From Jacaranda mimosifolia (lineage: Eukaryota; Streptophyta; Magnoliopsida; Lamiales; Bignoniaceae), in NCBI GenBank assembly GCA_018894105.1, contig CM032119.1:16943246-17007245 (forward strand): a stretch of 64,000 nt of DNA, given 5' to 3'. Made by a program: the position numbers and the translations under genes. Below the pieces are notes generated by a model. That model worked only from the letters and a program-made list of their open reading frames with translations, was not told where the DNA came from and searched no databases. Of this stretch, positions 47,716-59,717 are shown piece by piece. Position 1 is the first letter of the stretch; the number at the start of each line of letters is the position of its first letter.

Positions 47716-48531
47716 TTACTGGAAATACCCAAGAACAATTCTCTCAATTTCGTCCTTTGAGTCACAACAATCACCTCCATCATTTTTCAGACATGCAACG
47801 AGATTATGTCTATATCTGCTTGTGGCTTTGGAATGAAAAAACTTTGTATTGCGGTCACTAGCTTTCATCCAGTGCAATTTTGCACGTTGTTGCCACATTA
47901 ACGATTCACACCATCTAATAAACATTCCAGTTCCTTTATGAGGTTTCAAAAATGTTGTTTAACACTGCCGGTTAAAGTGCCTCTGGAGAGTGCTTGAATT
48001 TGTTCTCGAAGTGAACATATTTTGCTTTTTATGACTTGAGAACCAGTTGATTTCCATTTCAGAAGATTCACTCTACATTTTTTAATCGCATCCCCTACAT
48101 CAGCCCTCAGCAAAACATGACGTGCAGAAGACCAAACTTGTGTCACAATTTCAGCACATTCAGGTTCATGAGCCCACCATGCTTCAAATTTAGAACTTCT
48201 CTTGGTTGGTTGATGTAGAATCGGCTGATTTTTGTCAAACTCCATCATAATGGGAATGTGGTCAGCATTCCTACAGGTTAAATATGTAACCTAGTGAAAA
48301 GGAAACAATTGAAGCCATTCTGACGACGCACATACACGATCCAATCTTTCCCGAATAGTAAAGGTGCTTGACGATTATTACACCACGTAAAGGGATAGCC
48401 TCGATAACCAAGATCATGCAAATCAACCTCAGTAGTACATCCCGGAAAGCCATAGCTCTGGAATGATTAATACCAATGAGACCTTGTTTTTCAGAATTAC
48501 ATAACACTTCATTAAAGTCCCCAAGACACAA
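47716..48531 (-). pseudogene. LINE endonuclease tail and linker
   Basis: The 5'-most piece reads CLGDFNEVLCNSEKQGLIG, the GDFNE block of the apurinic endonuclease. A frame change follows, with YRGYPFTWCNNRQAPLLFGK. The linker frames at 47946-48248 (SSKFEAWWAHEPECAEIV) and 47716-47949 (RAKLHWMKASDRNTKFFHSK) match the usual region before the RT. The upstream half of the endonuclease is lost. Confidence 0.8.
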
Positions 48532-48654
48532 TTATTATTACCACTTCATTAAACTTACAGAAAATAATAACTATACTTAATTAAATTAAGTCTTTCCACT
48601 TAAGAAATATAACAAATGTCTATTTATTAAATTTATTCCAAATTAAGTGTATTC

Positions 48655-49080
48655 TTATTAGGCATATAGAAAGTTATAATTACACTAAAATTAATTAAAT
48701 CAAAATATCCTACTTAGCAAATATAATTATGTCTATTGAAATCTATGTTTCTACCAACATATTTAATTGGACTTATAGAAAATAGCAATTAAATTATACA
48801 CCCATCTAATGAGACTATTACTATCACATGCAATACATAGGGTTGTGGTAAACTACGACTTAATTAAATTTATTCTAATTAGACTCATAGAAAATAAAAA
48901 TTGAATTTAATTAAGAAAAAATTTGATGAAAAAAAATGATATTTCATAAATACATTTGTATAGATACTTCTTCTACGCTATCCCTCAAACATAAGAAAAT
49001 AAATATTTTTATATATAAAAATATGTGTTCGATTCTAATATAATAGTAAATTTAATATGACAATGAACAAGAACATATTA
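48655..49080. repeat. Direct repeat inside the Helitron, left copy
   Basis: About 430 bp here matches 52405-52830 in the same order. Shared landmarks are CTACTTAG(C/A)AAATATAATT, ATGGTTGT(A)GGTAAACTACGAC-like text and AATACATTTGTATA. Non-coding. Confidence 0.7.
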
Positions 49081-52000
49081 AGTCTTACAATCACACATTT
49101 CATTAATGAGGAAAATGAACGATATTTCTTAATGCATTTATTATATATCTAAAGAATAAAAAGAGAAAAATATTTATTATATATCTAAATAGGTGTCAAA
49201 CTCATATATAATATTATATTTAATATGATAACGAAAAAGAATAAACTAAGCTTATTTAACTTTTTTTATCTTTTCATTTATTTGTGCATTTGTACATATT
49301 TCTGAAATATATTTTGGTTAATTATTACATATAATGATGTGCATATTTTATTTTCTTGAAACTAAAAGAAAAAGATGCTTTCATTTTGTATCACAATTCG
49401 AAAAAATTTCTTAAACTTATTTATTTAAGTTAAGAAAACAAAAAGAGGGTCAACAGGGAAAAAAAAGGAGTATAGAGTTGATAGCTCCATTAGAAACCAT
49501 AAAGAGAATCAACTAAAATTTGGGAATGTTTGGCTACGTTTTATGGATGATTATATTATATGTTTTGGGAAAATAAATTTTAGGAGCAAGGGCTAGGAAT
49601 GTGATAGATTTTTGTTTATGTTTTGGGGAATAATTAGAAAATATTTTGAAGAGTGTCGGTTTGTCTATGTCTTGAGAAAAAATATTTTTTACTTCAAGAG
49701 TCAAATCAATATTTTTTTATTGGGTGTTTAGGGTAAAAATAGAATTTAGTAATATTTTCTATTTCATGAATAATATTTATATACATATATATATGTGTGT
49801 GTGTGTGTGTGTTAAAAATGGGGGGTTATGGGGTAATGAATGAAAGAAGAGGGCATTTTGGAAAAGACCTATTTTAGCATTTTGGATTTAGGTTGTATGT
49901 TTGGTTACGATCTCCCAAAACAATTTTGTTTTGGGGGAACATAATCAAATATTGCCTTTGTTTCTTTGGATAACCTTTTTAAATAAGTTATTTTTCAATC
50001 AAAATAATAATCTAGCATTACTAACTTTCAATAATTATTTTTAAAAGGCAATGTGGTAGGAATATATATATATATATATAATTTATAAAATTTTTATTTG
50101 GGGCATGACTGAGGATAATTAAGGAAAACCTTGTCAAGACGAAGTTTTGCATGGCTTAACTAATCATGTGATTAACATTGTAAAAGTATACATCAATAAC
50201 ATGACAATTATAATTCACTCATTATATAAATGACTTGAGCTTGGTCACATTTAATTAAGATTTGAAATTTTCCAAAAAAAAAAGTATGTATTGCTGGATT
50301 GTTAGTTATGTAATTCAAACTACTAAGTTTAAAAAGTATTTCTTTGATTTTTATAATAACATTAATATGACATAGAGAAATATTTTCTATAAATGTATAA
50401 AATATAATATCAATAAATAGAGCTCAATGGATAAAATCACTTTAGCCCATATGTCTTTATCCATATCCTATAAAATATATACCTTTTAGGTGCGAAGTAT
50501 AAGCCCTCATCAAATACATAGTATTCATCAGTCAAAAATCCTTATTTTTTAATTGCTAAACATTAAATAATGAATAAAAATACAATTATTTGTTTCAAAC
50601 AATGAATCCCATTTAACAATTCAGACATATATATATATATATTATATTAATAGACAACTTAATTCATAATCCAACTCTTACAAATTTATAAGCTAGCAAA
50701 CCTTTAAAGAATAATTTACACACTTTTTTAACCAAAAAACGTTATAAAATAATATGATATTTTTATTTTACACAATGATATTTAAAGGTTTAAAATTGAT
50801 CTGAAATTAACTTTCTCTATTTTTGACTTAAGTAAGAAGAGACAAAAATGTGAATAGAATTAGTACAAATAAATAGAACACATGAGAAAGTTTTTTTTAT
50901 TCTTCCCTCATTTTAGATTCAAAACAAGTGGTCCATTAATATCTAAGATTAAATAAGTAATATAACTTTTATTTATTTATCTATCTAGATTCAGAGGGAA
51001 CCAATTTATATATCGCTTCGAATCATTTGAATAATTGAAAATTATTGTTTAAAAAAATCAAAAAGAACTTTTTAATTAATAAAAACTAAAAATAGAAATT
51101 AATTAAAATTATGGAATAACAACTGACACAGATTTAATTCATGACAATGATAAAATAAATTTTAAAATAAAAGCATCTTCAAATATCAAAATGAAAGAAT
51201 TAAATAGTCTGATTCTATTAATCATTATATTGTAAAAGATACATATAAATCATGTTTTTTAAATATTAAGTTTTTTAAGATATATTTTAGTTTAGTCATT
51301 ATTCAATTCACGGGTTTTCACTGTTCCATTTTTCAATAAATGGTTCTTAAAATGGTAATGAGTCAATAAACTTTGGTATTAAATCAATTTCATGTTTGGT
51401 TGATTTAGTATTGCATATTTTGATATATATTTAAAACACCATCGTATATGGCTATTTAGAAAAATTTTAGCTATATTTTTAGATACACTGAAATAAATTT
51501 CAAATGATATTATTATAGCATATTTATTTTGATAATAAAGACAAAATAAGATGAAGAGAAAACATGTCGCACTGAGTATTATAGAGAGAAAGGTATATAT
51601 AGATAAAATTAAAGAGTCCAAGAAAATAAGAAAGTCAATTAAGTCATCGAAGGAAAATAAACATAAAAATTAATAAATTAGCACCTCTCTTTCAATGTAA
51701 CTTTGAATGAAAAAGAGTTAATTCATAAAGAATTCATTGTCAATTTATAGTTCTTAAGAGCATAGATGATTTCATATTAATCAAAATTTTAGTAATTTAA
51801 TTAGGTTTGAGAATTTAGGATCCAATGTGCTTGAAGATTTATGAATTAAATAAGATTTATTTACATCCATTGCGATGCTGTAAGATTTAAAAGAGCTCTG
51901 CATATTTTATTGTATCAGTAGAAAAAATTAGACTTGCTTCATTTTGAATGTTCAATGAATTGCTTAAGTTGTTTATTCTCTAGCAGAATAGATCATGAAC

Positions 52001-52404
52001 TTTCGAAAAAATATTTGAGTCTTGAATTGCATATTCTTTTGACTTCATTTGATATGAAATTAGATGAAAAACTTGCACATATCTACAAGGGTAGAGTTAT
52101 ACTTTTCGAATACAAGACATGGTATATCATAATCTTTCAGGCTTAATGTCCAAATGAACATAGGCATTGTAACTTTCAGTTGTGATTTGCCAAAATATAA
52201 GATGAGTTTGAGAAGTAGAAAATACTAAAAAAATCATATTTATCAAAAGCAACTATGAGAAAACTTATAAAATTTATGGAGATAAAATCATATGCAAAAA
52301 TCTTGAGAAGGTCAAATGATTACCTTTTAATGAATGATATTCAACTCCACATCTTAAAAAACTTTTATAGACTAATTTAATTTATAATTTTAAATATTTA
52401 TCAA
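49081..52404. other. Non-coding AT-rich Helitron interior
   Basis: About 3.3 kb with no credible coding frame. Short simple repeats occur, such as TG repeats near 49795-49812 and TA runs near 50064-50082 and 50628-50642. The short ORFs (for example 51379-51621 minus and 51934-52146 plus) have no recognisable motif. Confidence 0.5.
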
Positions 52405-52830
52405 GTTGCTGAAAATAATAATTATATTAAAATTAATTAAACCAAAATTTTCTACTTAGAAAATATAATTTCGCATATTGACATTTATCCTTCTATCAAC
52501 ATATTTAGTTGGGCTTATAGAAAATAATAATTTAATTATATCCCTATCTAATGACACTATCACTATCACATTCATTACATATGGTTGTATGGTAAACTAC
52601 GACTAAATTAAATTTATTTTAATTAAACTCATGAAAAATAATAACCGAATTGAAATTAATTAAGAAAAAATCAATTAATGGGGAAAAAATGAAAATTCAT
52701 AAATACATTTGTATATTTGCACTCTTCCTCAAAAATAAAAAAAGAAATACTTTTTATATATCAAAATATATATTCAATTCAAATGTAATAGTAAATTTAA
52801 TGTAGCAATGACCATAGAAGAAGAAATATA
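52405..52830. repeat. Direct repeat inside the Helitron, right copy
   Basis: This is the partner of 48655-49080, about 3.75 kb away in the same orientation. The match stops near 52830, just ahead of the 3' terminal zone. Confidence 0.7.
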
Positions 52831-53011
52831 TTACCTTAGATTGTTTTTAAACTAGAAGACCCAACATAATTTAAAATCGAATGATAATTTATTTATTTAT
52901 TTATTTTTTTATCTATTTATAAGTATTTGAGTAAGATATAATTAGAAGAGAATTTATAGAATAAACAAATATAAAACAACAGCAGCAGCAACAACAATAA
53001 TAATAATAAGT

Positions 53012-53041
53012 CACGTGCATCGCACGTGTGCACCTTTCTAG
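53012..53041 (+). promoter_or_regulatory. Helitron 3' hairpin and CTAG terminus
   Basis: CACGTGC, loop ATC and GCACGTG form a perfect 7-bp stem at 53012-53028, followed by a 13-nt tail that ends in CTAG. This is the clearest Helitron end in the window. Confidence 0.85.
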
Positions 53042-53218
53042 TCATCAATAAAAGAACACATCATCTAACATGTTTTTCCGACCAAATAGTTTAGAGTCAA
53101 TGCTTAATGCACTAGTAAGTACATAACCGCATACATACTCAATTGTGCAGTACTAAATTTGAGTTCTAGGTCTATAATATGTAATTACAGCATATCAATT
53201 CTACTGGCAACTACCGGC

Positions 53219-53491
53219 CTAATATCTTTTGGCAGTAATAAAGGGCGTAGAACTCAAGTGTCGAGTTATCTCAGATGAAAAGCAATCATCAACTTTTTTC
53301 ATGAAATGTGAGTTTGGAGTGGTGGGCAACTTATTTTCCAGGGGACTAAATGGCTGATGAGTAGGTCATTGAATTGGCTTCACTACGCGCAGACAAGCCA
53401 GATGACCACGTAGTTGGTTGTTGCAGATTGGAAGTTTGCTTGTTTGAGTTGTAGCCTTCTTCTCCTTAGGCACAAGAGCACCATAAGGAAC
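53219..53491 (-). pseudogene. Last exon of a conserved plant gene, possibly kinesin-like
   Basis: On the minus strand, after an AG acceptor, the frame reads VPYGALVPKEKKATTQTSKL, then PICNNQLRGHLACLRVVKPI. A TGA at 53366-53368 follows, and the same frame continues PTHQPFSPLENKLPTTPNSH to a second stop at 53219-53221. The conserved look beyond the TGA suggests that it is a disabling change. The piece belongs with the exons at 62650-64000; the copia composite lies in the intron between them. From memory, similar text ends some plant kinesin-like proteins, but this is unverified. Confidence 0.45.
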
Positions 53492-53493
53492 CT

Positions 53494-53499
<6 letters not shown>

Positions 53500-53541
<42 letters not shown>
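53500..53541. repeat. (CA)n(TA)n microsatellite
   Basis: About 15 CA units pass into 7-8 TA units in the intron just left of the copia composite. Confidence 0.9.
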
Positions 53542-53565
53542 GCTATAAGTTATGTAGAGAGTACC

Positions 53566-54275
53566 TGCTAGAAAAATATATTGAAAAGTTGGAAGTCTGA
53601 TGTGCTCAATTCCGTGTAGAAAATCCATACACTGTCCTTGAGGTGATAATTGCCCCCACTATTTGTGTTGCAGGGACTATGGCAATTCACCCCTAGGATT
53701 CAACTAAAGCACCTAAGGAATTGCAGTCAGCACTCTGAAATTCCTACTTAAGAATTTCTGTTGATGTTGAGAATTATTGAAAAGAGCATGAGAATATCTT
53801 TTTGCTGAGAGTAATAATACTTTCCTTGTAAAAATACATATGAATTTGGGTGGATTAATTCCCCTTATATAAGGTTACAACAACTATTGACAATAATTAT
53901 GACTGTTAGTTTAAGCAATGCATTGATTTTAATAGTCTTGTCTTTTTTCTAAAAGCCACATTGTTTCTGATTAAAACGTAATTAAATTATTATGTATTTA
54001 ATAAAACTCTGAATTAAAATATAATTCTAAGTGCTAAGTCTTGATTATTAAATATATATATATCTATATATTATTTGAGCAATATATATATATATATAAA
54101 ATTCCCATGCACTTGGACACTCTCCAAAATCTAAAACAATTTGAAAGCTTAACAAGGAATTCACCTAATATAGAGACTCTCATTTTCTTATTTTTCAATG
54201 TGGGATTGAGACCCCAAAGAATTCTCATATCTTCTCCACTTAACATACTATGTAGAGTCCTCATTAATTCCAACA
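53566..54275 (-). repeat. Copia LTR 1
   Basis: On the minus strand it starts TGTTGGAATTAATG and ends TTTTTCTAGCA; it is 710 bp. Relative to LTR 2 it lacks about 26 bases near 54035. A TA-rich patch lies near 54050-54095. Confidence 0.85.
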
Positions 54276-57200
54276 ATCCCCCACTTAGATAGTGATGTTA
54301 AGAATTTATAGAATCATGCATAAGAAAGATGTCTCTCGACTTGAATCATTCCTTAGTGTATGTTCTTCAAAGTTGTAATAGAATAGATGGTGTCTTAAGT
54401 GATTGAACCATTATTCTTTGCATTAGAACTGGAAGTACCACACACAAGACTCTCCAACACCTTTGGAAATTTACAGAGATTCTTATAGCACTAATATGGC
54501 CATGTGCTACATCCTAGTATTCATAAATATTTCCAAAGGTCAACCCTTGAACCTTCGCCAGGAGTGGCACCAGTCCTTATGTTTATATAGGTGAGGTTTC
54601 CCTTAAGCTTTGAATAATTTTGGTCATATTCAAACACATAAGCCTCATTAAGAGTTACGCTCAACATCCAAATATTATGTACTAGCTTACTTGAAAAGTT
54701 GTCTTAGTACCTCCATAGCCACTTATCAGTAACTTATTTTTACCCATTGAACTTTTAACTAGTGGTAATGCTAGAGAAAATTGGGTTTCTATTACTGGTG
54801 ACTCTAGGAAAAGGGTCTTAAGTCCATTCCAATGATGTTTTCCTTACTAAATCCTTAGTAAGTCCTTTTGTGAATGGGTCCACTAGGTTATTACTTGTTC
54901 TTGTATATATTATGGTTGTAATTCCTTCAAGAATTAATTGCTTGACATACTCATGTCTCAAGCTTATATGTCTTAAAAGTTTGAATAGACCTATCTGTAT
55001 TATATTTTCTTTGGAAGACCCATTTGCAACCTATAGGTTTTGAACCAAAGGGCAAATCTACTAATACCCTAAGTATTATTAGATAATATTGAGTCTGTTT
55101 CAGATTGCTCATTCCAGAATGCTACATCTCTAGATGTCACAACTTCTTTATAGGGTTTAGGATCTCCTTCTACATTCAATGTAATAGGCAATTTATTGAG
55201 CATTGATTCCCTATTACCCTCAACTAAGAAAATAATAGACTGAGGATCAACAAAGTCTGGTCCTAGGCTCTTTTCTTTTCTGATCGTTTGACTTCTTCTA
55301 GGTTCGCTAGAAGATTCAGTTATGTTCCTTTTACCATTAAGTAATTTGTTTTGATCAGTTCGTTGACGTGTTTGTATAGTTACATTAGAATCATTGCCAA
55401 ACTTGTTTTCAATAAATTCAACATCCCTTGATTCTACTATCACATTAGACTCAAAGTCCAATAATTATATGCTTTAGAATGTCGAGCATATCCTACAAAC
55501 ACACTTTATATAGCTCTTCGTTGTAACTTTGTCCGTTTAAGATCTGTCACTCTATGAAAGGCTAGACAACCCCAAACCCTAAGGTAACTTAGGTTTGGTT
55601 TCCTTCATTTCCATAATTCATATGAAGATACTTTAAGTTTCTTAGAAGGTATTCTATTATGTACATGACATGTAGTCAGTAAGGCTTCACCCCATAAATT
55701 ATTAGGCAGTGTAGCATTCAAGATCATTGCATTCACCATATCAACTAGGGTCCTATTTTTTCTTTTTGCCAAACCATTCTACTAAGGGGTATATAGTGTA
55801 CTCATTTAATGTATGATGGCATTATTTTCGAAAAAGGAATTAAATTCAAAAGGAAAATAATCACCCCTTCTATCACTTCTTAAAATTTTAATTTTCTTTT
55901 CCTTTTGATTTTTTACTTCAGCCTTATAAAGCATAAACATACCTAAAGCTTGATCTTTTGTTTTTATTAAATAAACATAGGTATATCTAAAATAATCATA
56001 TGTGAAAGTGATGAAATATCTATTTCCTCCTCTAGTTAAAATTCCATTAAATTCACATATATTTGAATGAATAAGTTCTAATAATTCAGAAGATCTTTGA
56101 ACAGAAGGAAATGGTTTCTTGGTCATTTTTGCTTGTATACATATTTCACATTTCACACTTTTCAGTGCCAGTATCATTGCAAGAAGTTAAACCATGCTTT
56201 GACATATACTTAATATAACCAAACTTAACATGTGCTAATCTACCAAGCCATAAATTAAAAGAAAAAAGATCAACAAAGTAAGACGAATCATTTATGTTAT
56301 TAGTAACACTCAATTTGAACATGCCATCACAAGAGTAGCCTTTGCTAACAAAGGCACAACTCTTAGAAAATCCAACCTTATCAGACTCTAGAACAACCTT
56401 AATTCTTTTGTTACATAACAAATTTGTAGATATAAGGTTTTTCCTAATCTGGGGAACAAAAAGAACATTAACTAGTACTAATTTCTGTCCAGAAGTGAAA
56501 GATAATTCAACAGTGCCCCTGCCAAGGACCTTAGCGGTGTTTCCGTTTCCCATCATCACTTCTTGCCATCATCAACCTTTACCAAGGTCTTGAATAGTGC
56601 TTGGTCATTGCATACATGGACAGTAGCACCAGAATCGTACCACCAGTTAGGAGAGTTTGTTGCAGCAGTTATGTACTCAGTGATCATACCAATGTGCAAA
56701 TCAGAAATCATAGCAACAATGGCGTTCTTTGTATCAACCATATTTGCACTATTGGCATTTCTGTCCCATGCTTCTTTCTGTAGTGGCAATCAAGTTTAAG
56801 ATAGCCCTTTTTCCCGCAATTATAGCATGACTTATTGGTCTTGTATTTCTTTATTTCAAAACTAATAGTCTCTTGGAAGTTCCTTTTCCTTCATTTTGGA
56901 ACGTCTTCTCCAGATTTCTTTCCTCTTGAACTAGGCTTCTTTTCATCTACATAGTCCACCTTAGAGAAAGTTTCAACATGCCTTTTCTTCAAATTTTGAG
57001 TGTCCTCCTCGATCCTTAAATGCTTTTCAAAGTGTTCCAAATTAAAATCTTCGGTTGTATGAAGCATTTTCTTTCTGTAATCATTCCAACTAGGGGGTAG
57101 TTTTGCTATTATAGCCCCCACTTGTAATGATTCATAAATCTCAACTTTAAATTCTTTTAATTTTGTTATTAAAATAGAAAAATCATGCACTTGATCCATA

Positions 57201-57637
57201 ATAGACATGTTATCTACCATCTTGAACTCGAAGAATTTCATAATTAAAAACTTATCTGCTCTTTGTTTTTCAGTCATGTACTTGGATTCCATTGCATTCC
57301 AAATTTCTTTTGGTGACTGAAAGCTAGTGAAGAGATCGTACAAACAATCAGAAAATGTGTTGAGGATGTGGCAATGGCATAGTACTTCATCATCCTGCCT
57401 TTTCTTTCTTTCAACTTTGAGTGCCTCCGAATCATTATCCTATGGTGCTAGAAGATCTTTCAAATTTGGGTCTAGCACATAGGCAATCTTCAATGCAGTG
57501 AGCATGAACATCAGTTTGTCCTTCCATCGCTTGAAGTTTATCCTATCAAATTGGTCCAATTTTACTAGATTTTGATCCACCACTTGAAATAAACTTTATG
57601 TCCTTCCTTCCATCTTTTCAACCTATCACCTTAAGAT
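54276..57637 (-). pseudogene. Copia internal region 1 (gag-pol with large deletion)
   Basis: From 5' to 3' on the minus strand: gag (56891-57574) with FTSFQSPKEIWNAMESKYMT, a knuckle near 56780-56830 with its His changed to Tyr, protease NWWYDSGATVHVC (about 56600-56640), the pre-integrase zinc region (56146-56559), an integrase start (55806-56177), and a stretch before the RT (55069-55461). Near 55005 the sequence jumps from the RT start directly to the end of RNase H, losing about 1.17 kb that internal 2 still has (about 59023-60195). The RT active site and most of RNase H are absent. Confidence 0.8.
56891..57574 (-). pseudogene. Copia gag (internal 1)
   Basis: The likely start is near 57613 (MEGRT, then a stop). 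The body reads DQFDRINFKRWKDKLMFMLT, then the open frame 56891-57343 with MESKYMTEKQRADKFLIMKF, EIYESLQVGAIIAKLPPSWN and the usual Lys-rich end. This is the retrotransposon gag (UBN2) fold seen in copia elements. A stop near 57440 splits it from the start. It is more complete than the gag of internal 2. Confidence 0.8.
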
Positions 57638-58367
57638 TGCTAGAAAAATATATTGAAAAGTTGGAAGTCTGATGTGCTTAATTACGTGTAGAAAATCCCT
57701 ACGTTGTCCTTAAGGTGATAATTGCCCCCACTATTTGTGCTGTATGGACTATGGCAATTCACCCCTAGGATTCAACTAAAGCACCTAAGGAATTGTAGTT
57801 AGCACTTTGAAATTCCTACTTAAGAATTTCTGTTGATGTTGAGAATTATTGAAAAGAGTATGAAAATATCTTTTTGCTGAGAATAATAATACTTTGCTTT
57901 TAAAAATACATATGAATTTGTGTGGATTAATTCTCCTTATATAAGGTTACAACAACTATTCATAACAATTATAACTGTTAGTTTAAACATTGCATTGATT
58001 TTAACAGTCTTGTCTTTTTCCTAACAGTCAGATTATTTCTTATTAAAACATAATTAAATAATTACATATTTAATTAAACTCCAAATTAAAATATAATTCT
58101 AATTTAATCCACACCGTGTCGTGCAAGTGCTAAGTGCTAAGTCTTGATTATTAAATATATATCTATATATTATTTGAGCATATATATATAATTCCCATGC
58201 ACTTGGACACTCTGCAAAACCTTAAAACAATTTGAAAGCTTAACAAGGAATTCACCTAATATAGAGACTCTCATTTTCTTATTTTTTCAATGTGGGATTG
58301 AGATCCCAAAGAATTCTCATCTCTTATCCACTTAACATACTATGTAGAGTCCTAATTAATTCCAACA
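57638..58367 (-). repeat. Copia LTR 2 (central, shared)
   Basis: This 730-bp LTR has intact TG and CA ends and lies between the two internal regions. It acts as 5' LTR of internal 1 and 3' LTR of internal 2. It matches LTR 1 along its length. Confidence 0.85.
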
Positions 58368-58987
58368 ATCCCCCATTTAGATAGTGATGTTAAGAATTTA
58401 TAGAATCATGCATAAGAAAGATGTCTCTCGACTTGAATCATTCCTTAGTGTAAGTTCTTCAAAGTTGTAATAGAATAGATGGTGTCTTAAGTGATTGAGC
58501 CATTATTCTTTGCATTAGAACTGGAAGTACCACACACAAGACTCTCTAACACCTTTAGAAATTTACTAAGATTCTTATAGCACCAATATGGCCATGTGCT
58601 ACATCCTAGTATTTATAAACATTTCCAAAGGTCAACCCTTGAACCTTCACCAAGAGTGGCACCACTCCTTATGTTTATATAGGTGAGGTTTCCCTTAAGC
58701 TTTGAATAATTTTGGTCATATTCAAACACATAAGCCTTATTAAGAGTTACGCTCAACATCCAAATATTATGTACTAGCTTACTTGAAAAGTTGTCTTAGT
58801 ACCTCCACAGCCACTTATTAGTAACTTGTTTTTACCCATTGAACGTTTAACTAGTGGTAATGCTAGAGAAAGTTGGGTTTCTATTACTAGTGACTCTACG
58901 AAAAGGGTCTTAAGCCCATTCCAATGGGTCTACTAGGTTATTACTCGTTCTTGTATAGATTATGGTTGTAATTCCTTCAAGAATTAA

Positions 58988-59653
58988 TTACTTGACATAC
59001 TTATGTCTCAAGCTTATATGTCTAGATTTTCTATTATAAATTTTTCTATAAATTCTAGACATAGCAACTTTGCTATCACAATGTAAAGAAATGGCTGGCA
59101 GTGGTTGTGGCCACAGCTCTATTTCTAGTAATAAATTTCTCAGCCATTCTGCTTCTTTACCTGCCCCTGCTAATGGGACAAATTTAGACTCCGTAGTGGA
59201 ATGAGTTATACACGTCTGTTTCTTATAAGCCCAAGAGATAGCTCCTCCACCAAGGGTAAATACCCAACCAGACATAGACTTAATGTCACTGGCACTTGTT
59301 ATCCAACTGGCATTAGTGTATCCCTCTAATATCGCTGGGTAATTTTCAGAATGCAGTCCTAAATTTATAGCTGTTTTAAGATATCCAAGGACTCTAGCAA
59401 TTGCTTTCCAATGTTCAGTACCAGGATTACTAGTATATCTAGAAAGCTTGCAAATAGTAAATTAAATATCTGGCCTCGTACAATGCATGGTATACATTAA
59501 ACAACAAATTACACTAGCATACTCAATTTGAGCAACAGCTCTCTTAGAGTTCTCCACTAATTTGTGTGAACTATCATATGGGGTGCTTACCCCTGTGATT
59601 CCCAAATATTGAAATTTCTTTACAATTTTCTCAATGTAGTGGGATTGGCACAA
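58988..59653 (-). pseudogene. Copia RNase H and RT end (internal 2)
   Basis: One frame (59462-59653) reads CQSHYIEKIVKKFQYLGITG and YASVICCLMYTMHCTRPDI. The second (58988-59275) reads SGWVFTLGGGAISWAYKKQT, then HSTTESKFVPLAGAGKEAEW and SRHISLRHKYVK, which is the copia RNase H. The two are split by a stop or shift between 59276 and 59461. RNase H removes the RNA strand during DNA synthesis. Confidence 0.85.
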
Positions 59654-59717
59654 AGCATAACCCCCACTATTTTCTTGACTTTAATCCCCAGGATAGTATC
59701 TACGTCACCTAGATCTT

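Larger units (their letters stand above)
44797..48540 (-). mobile_element. 5'-truncated L1-type LINE
   Basis: On the minus strand the order is endonuclease tail, linker, RT, zinc-binding region and RNase H, and the 3' end has a run of A (44797-44806, seen as T). Most of ORF1 and the endonuclease are missing, the usual 5' truncation. The C-terminal RNase H is typical of plant L1 elements. Target-site duplications are not clear: host sequence resumes near 48541, but I could not find matching repeats. The 5' edge is approximate. Confidence 0.85.
39387..53041 (+). mobile_element. Large Helitron with nested insertions
   Basis: It begins TCTATACTACTTATAAAAG after A at 39386 and ends CTTTCTAG before T at 53042, the A/T insertion signature. 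A perfect terminal hairpin lies at 53012-53028. A shared family phrase (CTCATAGGAAATAATAACTA-like) recurs along it, near 39535, 39610, 48555, 48890 and 52630, which supports one element. About 8.7 kb of the span is later insertions (39669-44587 and 44797-about 48540), leaving a body near 5 kb. No Rep/helicase gene is visible, so it is non-autonomous. Confidence 0.7.

Noticed and set aside
44760..48560. Target-site duplication for the LINE
   Set aside because: I compared the A/T-rich flanks and found no convincing repeat of 8 or more bases, so none is reported.
56342..56799. Plus-strand ORFs in the copia region, repeated at 61560-62014
   Set aside because: They occur twice only because both internal regions are duplicated; they are antisense to protease and pre-integrase frames.
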